Shown: positions 60,520-64,000 of the stretch, in pieces
Position numbering within the stretch: the first letter of the stretch is position 1
Layout: each line of letters opens with the position of its first letter
Assembly: GCA_016935315.1 (NCBI GenBank)
Contig: JAFGRD010000039.1
Location: forward strand, 186,001 to 250,000
Direction: 5' to 3'
Length of the DNA: 64,000 nt
DNA from: Pirellulales bacterium
Lineage (GTDB): Bacteria; Planctomycetota; Planctomycetia; Pirellulales; Thermoguttaceae
The notes under the pieces: model-generated
What the model was told of the DNA's origin: nothing
The model's database searches: none
Seen by the model: only the letters and a program-made list of their open reading frames with translations
Program-made: the position numbers and the translations under genes

Positions 60520-61700
60520 TGTCTGCATTCCGGAGGATCGGGGCCGAACGACGGGCGGCCGGCAGAGTTGGAACGCCGTTGTCCGTGCCCGTGGTTCCGA
60601 TCGCACAAGCGTTTCTGTTGTGCGCGGCGATCGGATGTGTTGGGTGCACGGCTTCCGATCTGCCGCCGTTTCGCCTGAACACCGAAGGCCGCGACCCCGA
60701 GGCGCTCACCGGCACGCAGACTGAGGCGATCGAGGACGCGCTGCAGACGCTCTTCGGAACGCCGGAGGAGCCGGCGGCTCCGCCCGAAGCCGGTTTGCGG
60801 CTCGACCCGTTGATGAGGGCGGCCGGACCGATCCGGGGCGACGCCGAGGGGAACCAGCGGGGGCTGTACCGGCAACATTGCGCAATCTGCCACGGCATCT
60901 CGGGCGACGGGGCGGGGTCGCTGGCCGCGGTGATGTACCCCTATCCGCGCGACTTCCGCAACGGAGTGTACAAATACACGTCGACCGCCGGCGGGGCCAT
61001 GCCGGTGCGCGATGATCTAGACCGGATCGTTCGGCGCGGGATGCCCGGCACCTCGATGCCCTCGTTCGCCACATTGCCGGAAGAGCAGATCGAGGCCTTG
61101 GTCGAGTACTTGCGTTATCTCGGCCTTCGGGGCGAGACGGAACTGTTCTTGTTCCAACTGGTCGTCGATGAGGATGAGTACGTGGTCGATTTGGATGAGG
61201 TGCTCGATGACGGTCTGCAGCCGGCGGTGGATCTCTGGGCCGAAGCGGGCCGGGCGGTGGTGGCGGCCGTGGAGCCGGCATCCGAAACGCCCCAACAGCG
61301 GCGCGCCTCTGCGGCCCGCGGCTACGAGCTTTTCTCCAGCAAGAATGCCCAATGCGTGGCGTGCCACGGGCCGGAGGGCAAGGGCGACGGCGAGCAGGCC
61401 GGCACGTTGGCCGACGACTGGAACCGGCGCAAGAAAGGGGCCACGCCCGAACAGACGAAGGAATTGGCCCGGCGTTTCCGTTTGCCCTTGCAGCCGCTTT
61501 GGCCGCGGAATTTCACCCAGGGGATCTTCCACGGCGGCAGCCAGCCGATCGACCTCTACTGGCGGATCCACGTGGGGATTCAGGGCACGCCAATGCCTGC
61601 CGGCGGTCCCGCGCCGGGCGCCTCCGGTGTGCTGACGCCGGAAGAGATCTGGCACGTGGTCCACTATATCCGCTCGCGGGCCGGGATAGATGACAAGTAA
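60519..61700 (+). CDS. Diheme cytochrome c lipoprotein
   Basis: 393 residues, start overlapping the upstream stop (TGATG). The signal region (FLLCAAIGCVGCTAS) has a lipobox-like Cys. Two heme sites, CAICHGISGDGAG at Cys121 and CVACHGPEGKGDG at Cys279, give two cytochrome c domains. The axial Met candidates are in GMPGTSMPSFA and GTPMPAGG. The domain order and MYPYPRDFRNGVYKYTSTA recall cytochrome c/CydX-type electron carriers in planctomycetes. It closes the series b6-like, subunit IV-like, octaheme, cupredoxin, diheme, so it may pass electrons on to a terminal oxidase. No oxidase gene is in the window. Confidence 0.9.
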   Translation: MSAFRRIGAERRAAGRVGTPLSVPVVPIAQAFLLCAAIGCVGCTASDLPPFRLNTEGRDPEALTGTQTEAIEDALQTLFGTPEEPAAPPEAGLRLDPLMRAAGPIRGDAEGNQRGLYRQHCAICHGISGDGAGSLAAVMYPYPRDFRNGVYKYTSTAGGAMPVRDDLDRIVRRGMPGTSMPSFATLPEEQIEALVEYLRYLGLRGETELFLFQLVVDEDEYVVDLDEVLDDGLQPAVDLWAEAGRAVVAAVEPASETPQQRRASAARGYELFSSKNAQCVACHGPEGKGDGEQAGTLADDWNRRKKGATPEQTKELARRFRLPLQPLWPRNFTQGIFHGGSQPIDLYWRIHVGIQGTPMPAGGPAPGASGVLTPEEIWHVVHYIRSRAGIDDK

Positions 61701-61755
61701 GCCGTGCAGAGGGTGGTTCCGTTGCATTCGTTAGTGGGGCATGGTCCATCTCGGC

Positions 61756-61781
61756 GCCGTGGCCCTCTCGCCGGCCACGGC
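61756..61781 (+). terminator. Possible terminator hairpin after the diheme cytochrome gene
   Basis: GCCGTGGCC (61756-61764) and GGCCACGGC (61773-61781) form a perfect 9-bp stem with an 8-nt loop. The next bases are TTGCAGGTGG, with no T tract, so a terminator is uncertain. It starts 55 nt after the stop. Confidence 0.35.
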
Positions 61782-61896
61782 TTGCAGGTGGCGCGGCAAT
61801 GCGGTATTTTGGCGGCGCCCGTTTTTTACTGACCCGCCCTTGTGCATAAGCCGCGTTGCTGGAGCGCGGGTCGAACCTGTTCTGCTTGGCTGAACC

Positions 61897-62928
61897 ATGA
61901 CCGACAGACAGTGGTGCGATCTGCTCTACGTACTCAAGGGCGAGGTGCTCAAGCCCTTGCCGGTCGGTCTGATCGTGGATTGTCCGTGGCTGCCCGGTTG
62001 GGCCGGCATGTCGATCCTCGACTATCTGACCGACGACTGCCTCTGGCTCGAGGCCAACCTCAAGGCGATCCGGCAGTTCCCCGACGTGATGTTCCTGCCC
62101 GGTTTCTGGGCGGAATACGGCATGTGCACGGAACCGGCCGCCTTCGGGGCGAAGTGTGTCTGGCCGAAGAACGACTTTCCCTTCACGCAGAAGATCCTCG
62201 GCGATTACTCCGAAGTGGCAAGGCTGAAGAAGCCCGACTGTCGCAGCGACGGGCTGTGTCCCTTCGTCATCAAGCGGTTGGAGCACACTCGGCAGGCGAT
62301 CGAGGACGAGGGCTATCAGATTCGCTTCGCCACCAGCCGCGGCCCGCTGAACATCGCCACCTACCTGCTGGGACACACCGAGACGTTCATCGGCGTGAAG
62401 ACGAATCCGGAAGAGATCCACCAGTTGCTCCAGGTGGTAACCGATTTCATCGTCGATTGGGTGAAGTACCAAGCGGCCCTGTTTCCGACGATCGACGGGT
62501 TGCTGGTGCTCGACGACCTGATCGGATTCCTGGGCGACGAGGACTTCCGGGCGTTCGCACTCCCCTACTTGAAGCAGATCAGCCAGGCGATCGAGGTCTC
62601 GGTGAAGATCCTGCACAACGATTGCCACGGCCTGATTACCGCCCGCTACCTGTCCGAAATGGGCTTCAATCTGTTCAACTTCAGCTTTGAGCACGGGCTC
62701 GCCGAGATGAAGCACGCCGTGGGGGGAGGAGTGACGCTGCTGGGCAACATCCCGCCGCGGGACGTGCTGGCCCAAGGGACTCCCGACGACGTGCGGCGGA
62801 GCGTGGCCAAGGCGTTGGCCCCGGTTGAGGACCGTCGCCGGATCGTGCTTTCGGCCGGCGGCGGAACGCCTCCCGGCGTGCCCACGGCCAATATCGAGGC
62901 ACTCTGCCAGGCCGCGGTGGAAGCATAG
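61897..62928 (+). CDS. Uroporphyrinogen decarboxylase (UroD)-family protein
   Basis: 343 residues with the UroD/MtaA TIM-barrel plan. WLPGWAGMSILDYLTDDCLW starts the domain, and MFLPGFWAEYGMCTEPAAFG, FATSRGPLNIATYLLG, LLVLDDLIGFLGDEDF, ILHNDCHGLITARYL and LGNIPPRDVLAQGTPDDV follow. Typical UroD has a PFxR start motif that is not seen, so this is not HemE. Relatives (MtaA, MtbA, CmuA) transfer methyl groups to cobamide or thiol carriers. HNDCHG may hold a zinc site (His, Cys) for a thiol substrate. It stands alone between the cytochrome cluster and the PQQ-like gene. Substrate is unknown. Confidence 0.85.
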   Translation: MTDRQWCDLLYVLKGEVLKPLPVGLIVDCPWLPGWAGMSILDYLTDDCLWLEANLKAIRQFPDVMFLPGFWAEYGMCTEPAAFGAKCVWPKNDFPFTQKILGDYSEVARLKKPDCRSDGLCPFVIKRLEHTRQAIEDEGYQIRFATSRGPLNIATYLLGHTETFIGVKTNPEEIHQLLQVVTDFIVDWVKYQAALFPTIDGLLVLDDLIGFLGDEDFRAFALPYLKQISQAIEVSVKILHNDCHGLITARYLSEMGFNLFNFSFEHGLAEMKHAVGGGVTLLGNIPPRDVLAQGTPDDVRRSVAKALAPVEDRRRIVLSAGGGTPPGVPTANIEALCQAAVEA

Positions 62929-63023
62929 GACCGCGGAGGCGGCCATTTTTTCCGCCGGGCGACGCCGCGGGCGGCTTTCCGCAAAGCGCGTTCTGCCATA
63001 TACTTAGGCATTGGAGCGCTGCC

Positions 63024-64000
63024 ATGGAACGCTTGTGCCGAATCCCCGGATTGCTGCTGGTCGGGCCGATGCTCTGGGCCGCCGCCCGAGACGTCTACGC
63101 CCAAGTCCAGGCGATCGGCGTGCTTCCCGGCGTGCAGTCCAGCAGCCGGTTCGAGCTCTCCGAGACCGTCCAGCTCGATCGGGCCGAGGGCACGACCCTG
63201 GCCCACCTTCAGCGGGTCAAAGCCTATCTGGCTGACGGCCAATGGGACGAGGCGGTCGAGACGCTCTGCGCTCTGATGGAGCACTCTGAAGACAAGCTGA
63301 TCGGCGTCACGGACCATCGCTTCGTCACGCTGCGCGACTATGGCCACCTTCGGCTGGCGGCGTTGCCGGCTGAGGCCTTGGCGCTGTACCGCAGCCGGAT
63401 CGATCCCGTGGCGCAGCGCTGGTATCAAGAAGGCCTTGCCACGCGCGACCGCCGGCTGCTGGCCAAGGTCGTCGACCAGGCGTTTGCCAGCAGCTTTGGT
63501 GACGACGCACTGATGGCGATTGGCGAGCTGGCGCTGGAGTCGGGCGACCACGCCGCGGCCCGGTGGTGCTGGCAGCGGATCGTCCCCGCCGAACTGCCGC
63601 CCGAGACGCCTCTCACCTGGCCGGGCTATCCCGACACGGATCTCGATTTGGCCGCCGTTCGCGCCCGGCTGGTGCTGGTGTCGATCTTGGAGGGCTCCCG
63701 CACTCGGGCTCGCGACGAGTTGGAGCAGTTCACACGGCTGCACGGCGACGCTCGGGGCCGGCTGGGCGGCCGGGAAGCCGACTACTGCGAGGCCCTGCGC
63801 ACCATGCGGGCCGAAAGTGCCGACTGGCCGCGACCGCCGTCGAGTCCCGATTGGCCGACGTTTGCCGGCTCGCCAGCGCGGAACAAGATCGCCTCCGAGA
63901 CGGTCGACGTCGGGCAGCTGGCGTGGCGGGCGCCACTGCCGGAGATCCGCGTTGCCGAAAGCCCGCTGCCGATAGGCCCCTCGAAGCCGGAGTACCGGCC
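63024..64000 (+). CDS. PQQ-propeller-like protein with N-terminal TPR region (3' partial)
   Basis: The gene runs off the right edge; 325 codons are visible. A signal peptide (IPGLLLVGPMLWAAARDVYA) precedes a TPR-like helical region (HLQRVKAYLADGQWDEAVET, LRLAALPAEALALYRSR, ALESGDHAAARWCWQRIV). Near residue 280 the start of a PQQ/BamB-type beta-propeller appears: DWPTFAGSPARNKIASETV, then QLAWRAPLPEI. Such proteins are common in planctomycetes; they are exported and may bind PQQ or act as scaffolds. No motif for PQQ dehydrogenase activity can be read in the visible part. The ATG is at 63024 with a GGAG upstream. Confidence 0.85.
   Translation, partial: MERLCRIPGLLLVGPMLWAAARDVYAQVQAIGVLPGVQSSSRFELSETVQLDRAEGTTLAHLQRVKAYLADGQWDEAVETLCALMEHSEDKLIGVTDHRFVTLRDYGHLRLAALPAEALALYRSRIDPVAQRWYQEGLATRDRRLLAKVVDQAFASSFGDDALMAIGELALESGDHAAARWCWQRIVPAELPPETPLTWPGYPDTDLDLAAVRARLVLVSILEGSRTRARDELEQFTRLHGDARGRLGGREADYCEALRTMRAESADWPRPPSSPDWPTFAGSPARNKIASETVDVGQLAWRAPLPEIRVAESPLPIGPSKPEYR

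Overview
The window is GC-rich bacterial DNA that looks planctomycetal (Planctomycetota, probably a Pirellulales-type genome). The evidence is lineage-typical proteins: two zinc-ribbon DUF1559 proteins, PEP-CTERM and dockerin-like surface proteins, a diverged phosphohexomutase with an N-terminal Cys motif, squalene-cyclase-fold membrane proteins, small Cys-rich proteins and a short SecA paralogue. No rRNA, CRISPR array, integrase, transposase or phage module was seen. Gene order is mostly short operons separated by gaps that often carry one of two families of palindromic repeats.

Layout. 1-5.1 kb: end of a secreted dockerin/PEP-CTERM protein, an Hpt-like protein, a PPi-type phosphofructokinase and a small membrane protein. 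5.1-11.4 kb: tandem repeat pair, HAD hydrolase, a decayed four-helix-bundle gene inside an inverted repeat, then gnd, an SDR, zwf and a dihydrouridine synthase. 11.4-24.9 kb: PEP-CTERM protein, queG, secreted protein, lipoprotein, short SecA, Gfo/Idh/MocA oxidoreductase, FGE-like lipoprotein, apbE, a glycyl-radical activase and a sigma-54 activator. 25-28.5 kb: two paralogous alpha/alpha-toroid membrane proteins. 29-34.2 kb: an arsenic operon (arsC, arsR, permease, thioredoxin-like, DGC protein, two ArsF-like proteins, ArsG-like exporter). 34.2-50.5 kb: Ig-like secreted protein, DUF1559 pair, eda, clpX, aminotransferase, degenerate phosphohexomutase, a three-gene envelope operon and lipoprotein/LolA-like genes. 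50.6-52.7 kb: leuA behind a leucine attenuator, followed by tRNA-Leu(UAA). 53-61.7 kb: a b6-like cytochrome b, a fused subunit-IV protein, a 1452-residue octaheme PDZ cytochrome c, a cupredoxin-like protein and a diheme cytochrome c. 61.9-64 kb: a UroD-family protein and the start of a PQQ-propeller protein.

How the parts work together. zwf, gnd, pfp and eda cover oxidative pentose phosphate, reversible glycolytic and Entner-Doudoroff-type steps. The ars operon appears to join arsenate reduction (ArsC) with ArsEFG-like handling of organoarsenicals. The 53-61.7 kb cluster looks like a menaquinol-oxidising b6c-type complex with an unusually large electron-output subunit and no Rieske gene in view. 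The leuA leader shows a complete attenuation layout: promoter, Leu-rich leader peptide, antiterminator and terminator.

All calls rest on reading the sequence. No database search or structure computation was run.
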